A stretch of 64,000 nt of DNA from Shewanella sp. GD04112. Its GTDB lineage: Bacteria; Pseudomonadota; Gammaproteobacteria; Enterobacterales; Shewanellaceae. The notes under the pieces were generated by a model. The model saw only the letters and a program-made list of their open reading frames with translations. It ran no database searches and was not told where the DNA came from. Location: NCBI RefSeq assembly GCF_029835735.1, contig NZ_JAOEAL010000001.1, forward strand, positions 1,736,001-1,800,000. The letters run 5' to 3'. Of the stretch, positions 51,461 through 60,860 are shown in pieces. The position numbers were made by a program, and so were the translations under genes. The stretch's first letter is position 1, and each line of letters opens with the position of its first letter.

Positions 51461-51759
51461 TAAGGGAGAACTCGTTTGAAGGGTTTTACCACAACGCTTT
51501 GATATACGCCCGCAGCGAAGTAAGGATCGGCATCTGCCCAGGCTTGAGCCGTGGCTAACGAATCGAAATCCGCCACCACTAACGAGCCACTAAAACCCGC
51601 ATCGCCTGGGTTTTCGCTATCGATAGCGGGGTGTGGACCCGCAACCAGCAAGCGACCTTCATCGGCCAGTTCCTGTAAGCGTGCTAAATGCGCAGGACGC
51701 GCCGCTAAACGTTTTTCTAAGCTGTTCTCAACATCTTGAGCTGAAATCATATACCACAT
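51460..51759 (-). CDS. yciI: YciI family protein
   Basis: A 99-residue ferredoxin-fold protein with the conserved GRLLVAGPHPA and Asp/His-containing region (VVADFDSLATAQAWADADPYFAAGVY). The biochemical role is unknown in most bacteria. It overlaps yciB upstream and xthA downstream through TAATG junctions, so the three are made from one transcript with coupled translation. Confidence 0.93.
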   Translation of the reverse strand: MWYMISAQDVENSLEKRLAARPAHLARLQELADEGRLLVAGPHPAIDSENPGDAGFSGSLVVADFDSLATAQAWADADPYFAAGVYQSVVVKPFKRVLP

Positions 51760-52304
51760 TATTTGAGTTCCTTGCGTTGATCTTCGGGAAGATGTTTATA
51801 AAGGTAAAAGACGGTGATAACGGTATTAATCAGGGTTAAGGCGGTGAGGCCAAACACTTTAAAGTTCACCCAAGTTTCTAACGGCAGTCTAAAGGCGACA
51901 TAGATATTGACTAGGCCACAGATGGCAAAAAAGCTTACCCAGTACCAAGTTACGTGTGCCCAAATCTTATCGGCCACCTTCATCTCTTTACCCAACATGG
52001 ACTTTAAAATCGACTTGTTGAGTAGCTGGCTCACGCCAAGGGCTAGGGCAAATAAAGCATAAATAATAGTGACTTTCCACTTGATAAAGGCATCGTCATG
52101 GAACACTAAGGTGAGGGTGCCAAACACTGTCACCATAGCGAAGGTAATAAGGTGCATCTTCTCCAATTTTTTGTACAGCGCATAGGTCACGACTAATTGC
52201 AGTGCGGTGGCTGCGATTAAGGCGCCACTGGCGATATAAATATCGAAAAATTTATAGACGGCAAAAAAGATAATGAGGGGCAGAAAATCAAGCAGTTGTT
52301 TCAT
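51759..52304 (-). CDS. yciB: Inner-membrane septation protein YciB (IspZ)
   Basis: A 181-residue protein with five to six membrane helices, starting MKQLLDFLPLIIFFAVYKFFDIYIASGA, the standard YciB N-terminus. It is linked to envelope and septum integrity. The frame extends upstream to 52514, but that part overlaps the end of fhuF and is not homologous; ATG 52304 is used. Confidence 0.94.
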   Translation of the reverse strand: MKQLLDFLPLIIFFAVYKFFDIYIASGALIAATALQLVVTYALYKKLEKMHLITFAMVTVFGTLTLVFHDDAFIKWKVTIIYALFALALGVSQLLNKSILKSMLGKEMKVADKIWAHVTWYWVSFFAICGLVNIYVAFRLPLETWVNFKVFGLTALTLINTVITVFYLYKHLPEDQRKELK

Positions 52305-52465
52305 AAATAATCGTGTTAAGAAGACGTGGGCTTGAGTGTAGCACGGGGGACTAGAGGGAAAAAGCCGTGAAAGGTGACCGATTGCTAACTGTTGCATGAA
52401 AGTGGCGGCAAGGGCTGCTGCAATACTTATTGCCCTTACAACTAAGTGGGCTGTGACCGATAAGG

Positions 52466-53512
52466 CTAAGCTTGCGCGGCACGTTTGGCTTGGGCGCGCG
52501 TGGCTAACGGGCAATCGCCGCAGCGATGACTGTTGGCAAGTTGATACCTTAAGCAGCAGACTCGGCGAATATTGTCCGCGTCAGCAGCAGAATTGGGCAG
52601 CAGATTAATGCTGTTGTAGAGTGGATTAACCTCGCCATCGTCAAAGGATTTAGTGTTAAACAGCAGCGCCTTAAGCTGCTCAAATTCAATTTCTGGTAAT
52701 GCCATTTCGCCCAAATACCAGTGAATAAGGTAGCCTAAATGGCTCCAATACAACTTTGCGGGGGTTGGGCTTAAACCGGTTAATCGTTCAACGCTAGGGA
52801 TTAGATGGCTTTGAATCCACTGAATAAGTTGTCGCTCGCGGGGTGGCGTTAAGACAGTGGATTTAACTATGCCGGCTTTTACTATGGCGACGTTATCCCG
52901 AGGAATGGGAGTTAATTGAAACTCAAAACCTGCGACTCTGCCCGAATCGTGGGGCCGAAGATAAAAATGCTCAGGCGCTATATCAAGCTGCTCAATTTGC
53001 TCAATCTGCTCAATCGTGCTCGCGAGCGAGTGCGGCGCGTTAATAATCCATTCCAACATGGGGGGCACTAACAGACCGAAATACCACTGTCCCCAGAGCG
53101 AGTGCAGGGCTTTGGAATGATGGCTATGGCTGAGCAAAATCTGCTCGGGTATATTTTCTAACGGGATAGATGAAGTGGTTTTTGCCAAAGGTGGATAGGC
53201 CTTGGCAAAATCCAGTAAAAGCTGCTGATAAACGGCTGGCTGACTCCAAGTATCAAAACTGAGTCCTTGGGGCTTGGTGGTTGCCACAAAGTGCTGGGCA
53301 TAAAATGGGGCGCGCAGCGCCAGTCGTTGATTAAACGCTTTGGCGACTTGAGTTAAATCCGCAGGGCTTAGCGCTGTTAAGTCGGTTGTTTGCACGCTGA
53401 CCACAGTGCCAACACTCTGTGAAGGGTTGTGATGACACTGCTCGGTATGATCAGGTTGAGTTCCTCTGGAAAGCTTAACTAAGGTCGGTAGCGTTTCCCT
53501 TTGGCGCGCCAT
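52466..53512 (-). CDS. FhuF-type siderophore-iron reductase
   Basis: A 348-residue protein with the hallmark C-terminal 2Fe-2S motif CCLRYQLANSHRCGDC (CC-x10-C-x2-C). FhuF proteins reduce ferric hydroxamates in the cytoplasm and release iron. It is last in the siderophore operon, after the receptor. The start ATG 53512 has AAGGAG five bases upstream; GTG 53518 is too close to that site. A hairpin in the gap before it may lower its expression. Confidence 0.9.
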   Translation of the reverse strand: MARQRETLPTLVKLSRGTQPDHTEQCHHNPSQSVGTVVSVQTTDLTALSPADLTQVAKAFNQRLALRAPFYAQHFVATTKPQGLSFDTWSQPAVYQQLLLDFAKAYPPLAKTTSSIPLENIPEQILLSHSHHSKALHSLWGQWYFGLLVPPMLEWIINAPHSLASTIEQIEQIEQLDIAPEHFYLRPHDSGRVAGFEFQLTPIPRDNVAIVKAGIVKSTVLTPPRERQLIQWIQSHLIPSVERLTGLSPTPAKLYWSHLGYLIHWYLGEMALPEIEFEQLKALLFNTKSFDDGEVNPLYNSINLLPNSAADADNIRRVCCLRYQLANSHRCGDCPLATRAQAKRAAQA

Positions 53513-53538
53513 AATCACTCCTTTGGCTTGAATTGATT

Positions 53539-53572
53539 AAACTGCGGTGAACGCTAAACTCACCGCAGTTTT
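53539..53572 (-). other. Hairpin between receptor and fhuF genes
   Basis: 12-bp arms AAACTGCGGTGA / TCACCGCAGTTT around a 9-nt loop in the receptor-fhuF gap. The T tract on the minus strand is short, so it is a likely partial terminator or stabilising element. Confidence 0.6.
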
Positions 53573-53603
53573 CATTGATTAACCGCTAGTTATCGACAGT
53601 CCG

Positions 53604-55796
53604 CTAGAAGCGATAATCTACATTCACGCTCACGCTGCGTGGGGTGCCATATTGGAATTGGCTATATTGCCCCACTTGGCTGTAGTAGGTTTTATCCAAG
53701 GCGTTGTGCACATTGGCGCTTAGCTTTAGCTGCTCGGTAAAGGCATAACTTGCCATCAAGCTGGCCAATGCATAGGAGTCTTGTTCAACTTCGACTCTGC
53801 CTAAGGGCGAGTTGACGGTTTGATAGACTCGGCTTTGCCAATTAACCCCAGCGCCAAGCTGCAACTTGTTCCAATCGCCGCTAAAGGTATAAGTGGTAAA
53901 GAGTTTTAGCTGCTGGCGAGGTGATGAGGTGTTGATGCGATTGCCCTTAGGATCATCGGTACTGAATTGGGTGTAGCCGAAGTAGATATTCCAGTCATCG
54001 GTGATTTTGCCTGTGGATTCAAACTCAAAACCTTGGGTCTTAGTGCCATTAACCTCTCGATACACTGGGATAGTGGTGCCTGGCAGCACATCGCCGGTGC
54101 GTTCACCAACATTGTCTTGGCGAATTTCAAATACCGACAACGACATATCTAAGCTTTCATCCATCAAGCTGGCCTTAATGCCCGTCTCGTAGTTTTTGCC
54201 TTTGACGGGGTCGATGTAGCTGGCATCGATGCGCTGCAAGGTTTGCGGCGCGAAAATATCCGTATAACTGGCGTAAAGCGAGTATTGCTCGCTCAGTGCG
54301 TAGGTCAGGCCAAAATAGGTGGTGAGCTCATTGTCGACCTTAAAATCATACATGCTGCCAAAGTTATCTTGGTCGGTTTGCCACTGGTTAAGGCGCAGGC
54401 CTGCGAGCAATGCCAAAGCATCGGTTAGATTAAGCTGCGTAGCCACATAGGCGGCGCTTTGCTCGGTTTCGCCGAAGGAGCCCGTGGTGTGAGTCTCTTT
54501 CCACTGAGGTTTTGGATACTGGAAGTTGGGATCGCGAAAATCTCCCAAGGGCGGCACGGCGGCCGTAGGATAATAGTAAGGGTTGGCAAACTCTTGGCGC
54601 TGACCCGTCCAGCCAAAAGTGAGCTGATGTTCTTGGCCAAACAGGGCAAACATTCCTTGAGCCCGTAAGTCGAGGTTATGTTGGGTACGGCTACCATCGA
54701 CATAGGCGATTGAGCCTGCGGTTGCGCCTATGTTCGTTACCGGATCTGGATAACCTGTAGCCCACAGCACATTATATTTCAGCGAGTTATCACCGTAACT
54801 GTAGGTGCCTTTTAGTTCCCAACCGTTATCAAAACGATGTTCAAGGCTGGCGAAGGTGTTGAGCCCTTGGGTATGCGCCGAGGCCCAATCGGGGGCGGTG
54901 GAAGTGGCGCGATCGTAATCTGTACGGCTGCCATCACTGTGGAACAGCGGCAGACCGCCTGACATAGTGGCTTCGGGCGTGGTGTCTTGGTAATCCACGC
55001 CTAAGGTCAGCAGTGTGCTGTCGGTAATATCGGTTTCAACAATGCCATAGAGGGTGGTGCGTTGTTGCTCGTATCTGTCTTGGAAGGATTCTTTATCCTG
55101 ATAGGCGGCGACAACCCGGCCACGAATGCTGCCACTATCATTTAAACCGCTGGATAAATCGACCATACCGCGCAGATTGTTCCATGAGCCGACACTCACT
55201 GAGGTGCTGCCCATAAATTCTTGCGTTGGGCGTTTACGAATAAGGTTAATCGCGGCCGAGGGATTACCCGCACCTGTCATTAACCCTGTGGCGCCACGGA
55301 CAATTTCCACGCGCTCGTAGATGGCGGTGTCGATAAGGTTATCGCCGTAGTTAAAACGGGTGTCATAGGTGGTAGGCACGCCATCGTAAAGAATGCTAGT
55401 GACCGCAATTCCCCGTGAGCTGATGCTGTATCTGTCGTTGTCCATCGGCCGAGCATTGATGCCTGCCACGCTAGTCATGGCTTCGATGACGCTGTTGAGT
55501 TGTTGGTCATGCATCATTTGGCTGGTTACAGAGGTGACGGATTGCGGCGTCTCTAAATAAGACAAATCTAGACCCGTTGCCGTGTTCATCGCCTGAGTTT
55601 TGTAGCGATTATCATGGAGATCCTTAGCGCCAACGACATTAATGATTTCAATGTCTTTGGTGGATTTTTTCTGGGTATCGCTGGCATCGGCATAAGCATA
55701 GGGCATGCTGAGTATGGCACTGCAGAGAATAAGCTCAGGGCGTGTGATGGCGAGTTGGCAGTGCGCCGTGAGACGGTTGAGGGGGAAGGTTTTCAT
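53604..55796 (-). CDS. TonB-dependent hydroxamate siderophore receptor
   Basis: A 730-residue outer-membrane receptor. Signal peptide MKTFPLNRLTAHCQLAITRP... to PYAYA, a plug domain (LETPQSVTSVTSQMMHDQQLNSVIEAMTSVAGI, IEIVRGATGLMTGAGNPSAAINLIRKRP), a 22-strand barrel, and terminal Phe in VSVNVDYRF. Similar to ferrichrome/ferric alcaligin-type receptors. Start ATG 55796 at the signal peptide; ATG 55817 is an alternative. It directly follows pubC, so the cognate ligand is expected to be the ferric putrebactin-type siderophore. Confidence 0.93.
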   Translation of the reverse strand: MKTFPLNRLTAHCQLAITRPELILCSAILSMPYAYADASDTQKKSTKDIEIINVVGAKDLHDNRYKTQAMNTATGLDLSYLETPQSVTSVTSQMMHDQQLNSVIEAMTSVAGINARPMDNDRYSISSRGIAVTSILYDGVPTTYDTRFNYGDNLIDTAIYERVEIVRGATGLMTGAGNPSAAINLIRKRPTQEFMGSTSVSVGSWNNLRGMVDLSSGLNDSGSIRGRVVAAYQDKESFQDRYEQQRTTLYGIVETDITDSTLLTLGVDYQDTTPEATMSGGLPLFHSDGSRTDYDRATSTAPDWASAHTQGLNTFASLEHRFDNGWELKGTYSYGDNSLKYNVLWATGYPDPVTNIGATAGSIAYVDGSRTQHNLDLRAQGMFALFGQEHQLTFGWTGQRQEFANPYYYPTAAVPPLGDFRDPNFQYPKPQWKETHTTGSFGETEQSAAYVATQLNLTDALALLAGLRLNQWQTDQDNFGSMYDFKVDNELTTYFGLTYALSEQYSLYASYTDIFAPQTLQRIDASYIDPVKGKNYETGIKASLMDESLDMSLSVFEIRQDNVGERTGDVLPGTTIPVYREVNGTKTQGFEFESTGKITDDWNIYFGYTQFSTDDPKGNRINTSSPRQQLKLFTTYTFSGDWNKLQLGAGVNWQSRVYQTVNSPLGRVEVEQDSYALASLMASYAFTEQLKLSANVHNALDKTYYSQVGQYSQFQYGTPRSVSVNVDYRF

Positions 55797-55869
55797 AATA
55801 ATGATCTTAAATTCCATTTAGGCTGTTTGATTGACTAGGTTGTTTTTGGGCACAGACGCGTGTCCAGAG

Positions 55870-55889
55870 TGGGCGTAAGGCCCACTCAA
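55870..55889. other. Hairpin between pubC and receptor genes
   Basis: AGTGGGC / GCCCACT stem in the 107-bp gap. It may tune expression between biosynthesis and uptake genes; weak evidence. Confidence 0.4.
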
Positions 55890-55902
55890 GGTTAAAAGTG
55901 AT

Positions 55903-57798
55903 TTAGGATTTGGGTTTAAGCTTCTGATTTAATGAGCCAAAGGCATGGCTTTGCCTAAAGGCGGCCAGCGGATTATCTATTCCGCCCGCAAAGCGCAGAT
56001 TTTTTTCCCTGTCGGCAAGGTCAATCATCTGCTGGTTGTTATTGAGCTGAATGCGATTCAGGCAAGTGCGGACGAAGCTGTCTTTAAAGAGATCGTATTG
56101 TGCAAATTTGTCCGCCAAGTGCGGATGCTGCGCTTGATAGTCACGCACATTGTCTGCCACAAGCTCCCAAAATTGCGCTTCGCTGACCTCGGTTTGCTTA
56201 TCCAGAATTGGCGCTAAGTAACGGAAAATACAGTCAAAAATATCGAGCAAGATATAGTTGAGCTTCATCTCTTCCTCAAGCTCGACCGCAAGGCGCTGCA
56301 CTTCTTGCGGCAGTGGCTCGCTGCCATTGAGGACTGCGACTTCTTCGCCGATATCCTTCATCAATATTTTGACCGGGATGCCAGCATCGAGCACCAAAAT
56401 CAGGTTCTCGCCATGGGGCATAAACACCAGATCGTAGGCAAAGAAGGCGTGCAGTAATGGCGATAAGTAGAGGTTGAGATAGCGCTTGACCCACTCCTTG
56501 GCGCTTAAGCCCGAGTGCGTGATTAAGGCGGCAAGCTGGGCTTGCTCCTGATGATCGACGTGTAATAACGCCGCCATGGTCATCAAGGTTTGCTGCGGCT
56601 CAATATGCGGCAGCGGACTCTCGCGCCACAGCGCCGACAGCATTTTCTTATAGGCGCTATCTTGGGTAAGTGCCTCTTCGTAATACCTGTGGTGATAACC
56701 AATCGCGGCAATTTCTTTTAGGATCACAAAACCTTGTTCGGCAAAATAGCTGTCGCTTTCGATAAGGTCGGCCACCCAAGCGTTGATCTGCGGGGTGCAG
56801 CTCATATACAGCGGCGAAAGCCCACGCATAAAGCCCATGTTTAAGATAGAAAGCGCGGTTTTGACGTAGCATTTTTGCGGCGCGCTTAAGTTAAAGAAGG
56901 TGCGGATCGATTGTTGAACTTGATAGCAATCTTGGCTTTCGCCGAGATAAATGATGTCGCCACGGGCGATTTCGCCGGCAAAGGTGCGGGCAATTTTTTC
57001 GCGCCACTGCCAAGGATGAACGGGCATAAAATAAAAGCTATCGGCCGTTTGCCCCTGTGCGCTTAAGTGTTGTTGAAACTCGGTGAACTGTTCGCCAAGC
57101 TCCTGTTTTAACAAGTTATCATGGTCTAATCCTTCGAGGGCGGAGAAGGTGGTTTTGTCCTTACGCACCGCAATCCACACTAGCCGAAGCGCGCAGGCAC
57201 TCTCGGGGGCAAATTGGTAATAGTCCTGCATATCAAAACCAATACGGCCATTATTGGCGATAAACACTGGATGCCCCTCGGTCATGCCCGCCTCAATAGT
57301 TTGATAATCGGCCTTAGCGAGCGTTGCGGCGGGGATAGCTTGATGGGCCAACTTGTAGGCCTTGCTGTAGAGGGTGCTAGTGATTTCCTCAAGGTAAGTG
57401 GGCAGCAGGGTTTCACTCATACCTAAGGCATCTTTCAGTTGGATAATCAAACTCATGGCATCGAGTGGCTTGTCTTGGCCCGCGCTGCTGACTCGAATCG
57501 ACCCGCTTTCTATCTCAAGGTGGTCGAGCTGATAATGGCGCGCACTGAAGTAATAGGTGCAGTCTTTGAGCCTCAGTTCATAGTGATTGACACCTGCCGC
57601 TTGGCGGTATATCTGTGGGGTGATGATCTTCTCATGGGTAAATTCGCAGAGGATTTTCTTCACTAAATGGCGATTGGCCGCCTGCCAATATTCCGGCATT
57701 AAGTGGGCGGGGACGTGCGGGTGGGCAGCGGCCTCCAGCGTGGGGAATTCGGCTTGAGTGAATGGCTTGAGTAATGCGCGGTTAGTGGCTAAGTTCAT
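55903..57798 (-). CDS. pubC: NIS siderophore synthetase, IucA/IucC family (putrebactin/alcaligin synthetase)
   Basis: A 631-residue NRPS-independent siderophore synthetase. IucA/IucC catalytic blocks include GHPVFIANNGRIGFDMQDYYQFAPE, FMPVHPWQW and YDLVFMPHGENLILVLD, followed by an FhuF-like C-terminal half. By homology to AlcC/PubC it dimerises and cyclises N-hydroxy-N-succinyl-putrescine into a macrocyclic dihydroxamate. Preceded by the acyltransferase and monooxygenase genes. The product (putrebactin versus bisucaberin/alcaligin) depends on the diamine and is not proved here. Confidence 0.92.
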   Translation of the reverse strand: MNLATNRALLKPFTQAEFPTLEAAAHPHVPAHLMPEYWQAANRHLVKKILCEFTHEKIITPQIYRQAAGVNHYELRLKDCTYYFSARHYQLDHLEIESGSIRVSSAGQDKPLDAMSLIIQLKDALGMSETLLPTYLEEITSTLYSKAYKLAHQAIPAATLAKADYQTIEAGMTEGHPVFIANNGRIGFDMQDYYQFAPESACALRLVWIAVRKDKTTFSALEGLDHDNLLKQELGEQFTEFQQHLSAQGQTADSFYFMPVHPWQWREKIARTFAGEIARGDIIYLGESQDCYQVQQSIRTFFNLSAPQKCYVKTALSILNMGFMRGLSPLYMSCTPQINAWVADLIESDSYFAEQGFVILKEIAAIGYHHRYYEEALTQDSAYKKMLSALWRESPLPHIEPQQTLMTMAALLHVDHQEQAQLAALITHSGLSAKEWVKRYLNLYLSPLLHAFFAYDLVFMPHGENLILVLDAGIPVKILMKDIGEEVAVLNGSEPLPQEVQRLAVELEEEMKLNYILLDIFDCIFRYLAPILDKQTEVSEAQFWELVADNVRDYQAQHPHLADKFAQYDLFKDSFVRTCLNRIQLNNNQQMIDLADREKNLRFAGGIDNPLAAFRQSHAFGSLNQKLKPKS

Positions 57799-57843
57799 CG
57801 GTTTACCTGCAAAATGATAGGGTTAACAGCGGTTGCGTGGGTC

Positions 57844-57917
57844 GCATGAGTTGCTTTAGTCGCTAGGGGTGCAGTGTGCTGCATGAGTTGCTTTAGTCGC
57901 TAGGGGTGCAGTGTGCT
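57844..57917. repeat. 37-bp perfect tandem duplication in the 3' end of pubB
   Basis: Two adjacent copies (57844-57880 and 57881-57917) of a 37-bp unit beginning GCATGAGTTGCTTTAGTCGC. Because 37 is not a multiple of three, the second reading of the unit in pubB is in another frame and reaches a stop. Confidence 0.92.
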
Positions 57918-58506
57918 GCATAAAAAGTGTGCTGGTCTTTTGCGCTAATTGGCGACTCTCGGCGCTACAAAAACCGAGGAATGCGGCTTTGCTGCGCAGT
58001 TGAATGGCTTTTTGGTAGCGGATCCCAATTTGGCTATTTAAGCGGTGGATTTTGTGGTTTTGCTGATCCGGCTCGACCACCATTCGTTTAAAGGCGAGCT
58101 TGTCGAGAATAAGCTCGGCAATAGCCTGCATCACTTGGCCAGACAAGCCATGAACAGGCTTGCCCTCAAGCGGCGCGAGGATGAGGTGCATACCGCAATC
58201 GAGCCGCTCCACAGCATAATGCTCACCCACTTCATCGTGGGAGGGATCGTATAACTCCACCATAAACAGCGGCTTGGCTTGCCATTCACCGATCAGCGCG
58301 AGCTTGTGCTCGCTTGGCGCCATCGCTTGAGCAAGTGCATCGAGACTCATCCCCTGCATCCCCCAAAAGCGGGCATAGTCTTGGTTAAACCAGTGCTGCA
58401 ACATAGACAGCTGTTGCGGGAGATTGAGTGGTTTAAACACAAACTCATCAATCACAATGGGCGTTGAGAGTGAGGCCGCACAGTGGCGACTCCATTGGCT
58501 GGCCAT
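57856..58506 (-). CDS. pubB: Hydroxydiamine N-acyltransferase (GNAT, AlcB/IucB type)
   Basis: A 216-residue acyltransferase; the AlcB-type core contains HWFNQDYARFWGMQGMSLD and MHLILAPLEGKPVHGLSG. It transfers a succinyl (or acetyl) group from CoA to the N-hydroxydiamine made by PubA. Its start overlaps the pubA stop as TAATG. The last residues after FMQHTAPLATKATH come from a 37-bp tandem duplication read in a shifted frame (AAHCTPSD); the core domain is unaffected. Confidence 0.9.
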   Translation of the reverse strand: MASQWSRHCAASLSTPIVIDEFVFKPLNLPQQLSMLQHWFNQDYARFWGMQGMSLDALAQAMAPSEHKLALIGEWQAKPLFMVELYDPSHDEVGEHYAVERLDCGMHLILAPLEGKPVHGLSGQVMQAIAELILDKLAFKRMVVEPDQQNHKIHRLNSQIGIRYQKAIQLRSKAAFLGFCSAESRQLAQKTSTLFMQHTAPLATKATHAAHCTPSD

Positions 58507-59993
58507 TACTGCGCCTCCTTGTTCGGCGCCATCAAGACCGACACACTGCCGCCCGAAGGACTTATCCGCAGCGCGGCCTGTGGCTCACAATTACTATTTT
58601 GTGTAGGTTGCGCCGCCGAAGGTAGTGGCTTGCTTGGTATGGCTTTTGTTGCCGAATAGGTGCTCGTGGGTTGGTGTTGCCGCGCGCGGATCTTAGTTGG
58701 ATCGAAGGTTTGGAAGGCGATACTGTCTTCAATCGGATAGGGCGCGTAACCTAAAACCGCTTGCAGAATCGTCGCATTGCGATAGCAGCCCATGCCCAAA
58801 TCCGGTGAGCTGATGCCATGGGTATGCAGGCCCGCATTTTGGATAAAAATATCGCCTCTGACATCGATGCCATAATCCCGTTGAATGGCAAGTTGGCCGC
58901 GATCATCAAATTCAATTTGTGATTTAATGCCTTGAATAAATTCGGGTAAACGATATTGATAACCAGTGCCTAAGACGACGGCGCCCGTCTGTTGCTCGAG
59001 GGCATATTCCTGTTCGAGGTGGTTGAACTTGAGCGTCAGCGTGTCGCCCGAGGTCTCTATCTTATCAAGTGCCACGTTGGTCAGCAGTTGGCATTGGATA
59101 TCGCTGACTAAACGTTTTTGGTAAAGCAGGTCATAAATATCGTTGATTAACTCGGCATTGATCCCTTTGTAGAGGGATTTTTGCTTCGCAATCAAGCGAC
59201 TGCGCTTTTCTGGCGACAGTTCATGGAAGTAATCCACATAATCTGGCGAAGTCATTTCTAGGGTGAGTTTGGTGTATTCCAGCGGATAAAAGCGTGGCGA
59301 GCGGGTCATCCAATTTAATTGATAACCATAGGTATCAATATCTTGCAGAAGATCGTAAAAGATTTCCGCGGCGCTTTGACCACTGCCGATCACGGTAATG
59401 GCGCTTTGGCTCTGCAGGTAGGTTTTTTGCTGCATATAGCTGGCGCTATGCATCACACGGGGGTCGTGTAGCGGGCAATTGTCTGGCACATAGGGCGTGG
59501 TGCCCGTGCCGAGCACCAGTTTGCGGCACAAATAGGTTTGGGGCTGGCCGCTGCGTCTATCCACACCCGTAACATGGTAGATACCTTCTCCGGCGTTGTA
59601 ATCGAGTTGGGTCACCTTAAAACCGAATCTCAGGTTGGAGAGTTGTTTGCTAACCCATTGACAATAATGGTTATACTCATTCCGTGGCAGGAAAAAGTTT
59701 TCACGGATATAAAAGGGGTACAGCCTGCCAGTTTGCTTAGCAAAATTGAGGTAACTATAACGACTGGTGGGATCGGCCATGGTCACTAAGTCGGACATAA
59801 ACGGTGTTTGCAGCCGAGAGGCGCTGAGCAGCATACCTGGATGCCAATCAAACTCGGTTTTGGCATCAAGAAACAAACAGCTAAAGCCATCGATAGGTTC
59901 ACTCAGGGCGGCCAATCCGAGATTGAATGGACCTATGCCGATACCGAGTAGATCGAAAATCCTGCGATCGTTTTCCTTTTTTGGGGTAGTCAC
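58506..59993 (-). CDS. pubA: Diamine N-hydroxylase (L-lysine/L-ornithine N-monooxygenase family)
   Basis: A 495-residue FAD/NADPH-dependent N-monooxygenase. The FAD motif LLGIGIGPFNLGLAAL is near the N-terminus, and the NADPH motif is ITVIGSGQSAAEIFYDL. It hydroxylates putrescine or a similar diamine, the first step of the hydroxamate siderophore. The last about 60 residues (Pro/Ser/Thr-rich) are low complexity. Start GTG 59993, with AAGGAGG five bases upstream. First gene of the operon, behind a Fur box. Confidence 0.92.
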   Translation of the reverse strand: MTTPKKENDRRIFDLLGIGIGPFNLGLAALSEPIDGFSCLFLDAKTEFDWHPGMLLSASRLQTPFMSDLVTMADPTSRYSYLNFAKQTGRLYPFYIRENFFLPRNEYNHYCQWVSKQLSNLRFGFKVTQLDYNAGEGIYHVTGVDRRSGQPQTYLCRKLVLGTGTTPYVPDNCPLHDPRVMHSASYMQQKTYLQSQSAITVIGSGQSAAEIFYDLLQDIDTYGYQLNWMTRSPRFYPLEYTKLTLEMTSPDYVDYFHELSPEKRSRLIAKQKSLYKGINAELINDIYDLLYQKRLVSDIQCQLLTNVALDKIETSGDTLTLKFNHLEQEYALEQQTGAVVLGTGYQYRLPEFIQGIKSQIEFDDRGQLAIQRDYGIDVRGDIFIQNAGLHTHGISSPDLGMGCYRNATILQAVLGYAPYPIEDSIAFQTFDPTKIRARQHQPTSTYSATKAIPSKPLPSAAQPTQNSNCEPQAALRISPSGGSVSVLMAPNKEAQ

Positions 59994-60198
59994 TTACGCC
60001 TCCTTAAGTTTCAGCTGCCAACCGAAACTGTGGTTGTCATCATCGGCTGATGGGCAAGTAGGAGTGGTTCTCTCTGCCTCAGCCGAGTGAGTCATTCCCT
60101 TATCTTGCGGATCAGGTTCGGTTCCATGTGTTGCGCATAAGCTGAGGATGAGTGCATCAGCGCAACGGCGAATAAATTAGCATTCAAAAAATTACAAA

Positions 60199-60213
60199 TG
60201 CAAATCATTCTCA
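60199..60213. promoter_or_regulatory. Fur-box-like operator of the siderophore operon
   Basis: TGCAAATCATTCTCA matches the core TGATAATNATTATCA at 11 of 14 fixed positions, inside an AT-rich stretch about 205 bp before the pubA start. Iron repression of the operon is expected. Confidence 0.7.
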
Positions 60214-60525
60214 TTTAAGGGTTGTCGGAGGTGTCGTACTTTTGACTGGGAAATAAAGGGCTGAAATACGGTTTGTCAGCGAGGCAGCTGCCGTAGCATA
60301 AAATGATTAAAACATGTCATTAAGAATATCTTTTAAGCAATATTCAAAACAAAAACAGTGGATTACAGTTAAGTTGACGTCGGATTTATTTCGGGCTGCC
60401 AGCATTGCGGGACGCAGTCTTAAGCAACGAAAGTGTGAGTCAATCTTGAGTGTAAATCGACTGTAAATCCGAGTCTTTGGCTAGGTTATTAGGCAGGTTT
60501 AGGGCAAAGCGGAGGAGGGTGTCAT

Positions 60526-60550
60526 AAAAGCCATTTGGGAAAATGGCTTT
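60526..60550 (-). terminator. Terminator of the DUF2798 gene
   Basis: AAAGCCATTT / AAATGGCTTT stem followed on the minus strand by TTTT. Confidence 0.75.
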
Positions 60551-60575
60551 AGCGGCATTAAACACGGAGGTGAGT

Positions 60576-60860
60576 TTAAGGTAATTGCACAAACGCGGCG
60601 GTTAACTTTCGCACTAAGGGTAATACCATCAGTAGGGTTGGGAAGGCCACTGCCCATGAAATCCCCCACGCACTCAGCCAAAGTTCAACAAATTGCGTCG
60701 ATGCACCGACACCGTTGAAGGTACTGATCCCTGATACTATGCAGCTCATTAAAATCGAAAGAAAAAATGGCATCACAACCGTAGCGTATTTAGCGGGCAG
60801 CTTAGGCGTACCAAAAATCGTGCGGGGCTTGGGAGTCGGGACTGAGTTTACGCTAGACAT
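60576..60860 (-). CDS. DUF2798 family small membrane protein
   Basis: A 94-residue protein with two hydrophobic helices (VVMPFFLSILMSCIVSGISTF and FVELWLSAWGISWAVAFPTLLMVLPLVRKL), the pattern of the DUF2798 family. Function unknown. Start ATG 60860 with GAGG six bases upstream. Confidence 0.82.
   Translation of the reverse strand: MSSVNSVPTPKPRTIFGTPKLPAKYATVVMPFFLSILMSCIVSGISTFNGVGASTQFVELWLSAWGISWAVAFPTLLMVLPLVRKLTAAFVQLP

Larger units (their letters stand above)
59994..60575. other. Promoter region of the siderophore operon
   Basis: About 580 bp with no credible gene. It holds a Fur-box-like site at 60199-60213, the pubA leader, and the terminator of the neighbouring DUF2798 gene at 60526-60550. 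Small open frames here lack ribosome sites or homology. Confidence 0.6.

Noticed and set aside
60499..60681. 60-codon minus-strand frame overlapping the DUF2798 gene
   Set aside because: Out of frame with the well-supported DUF2798 gene, and covers its terminator.
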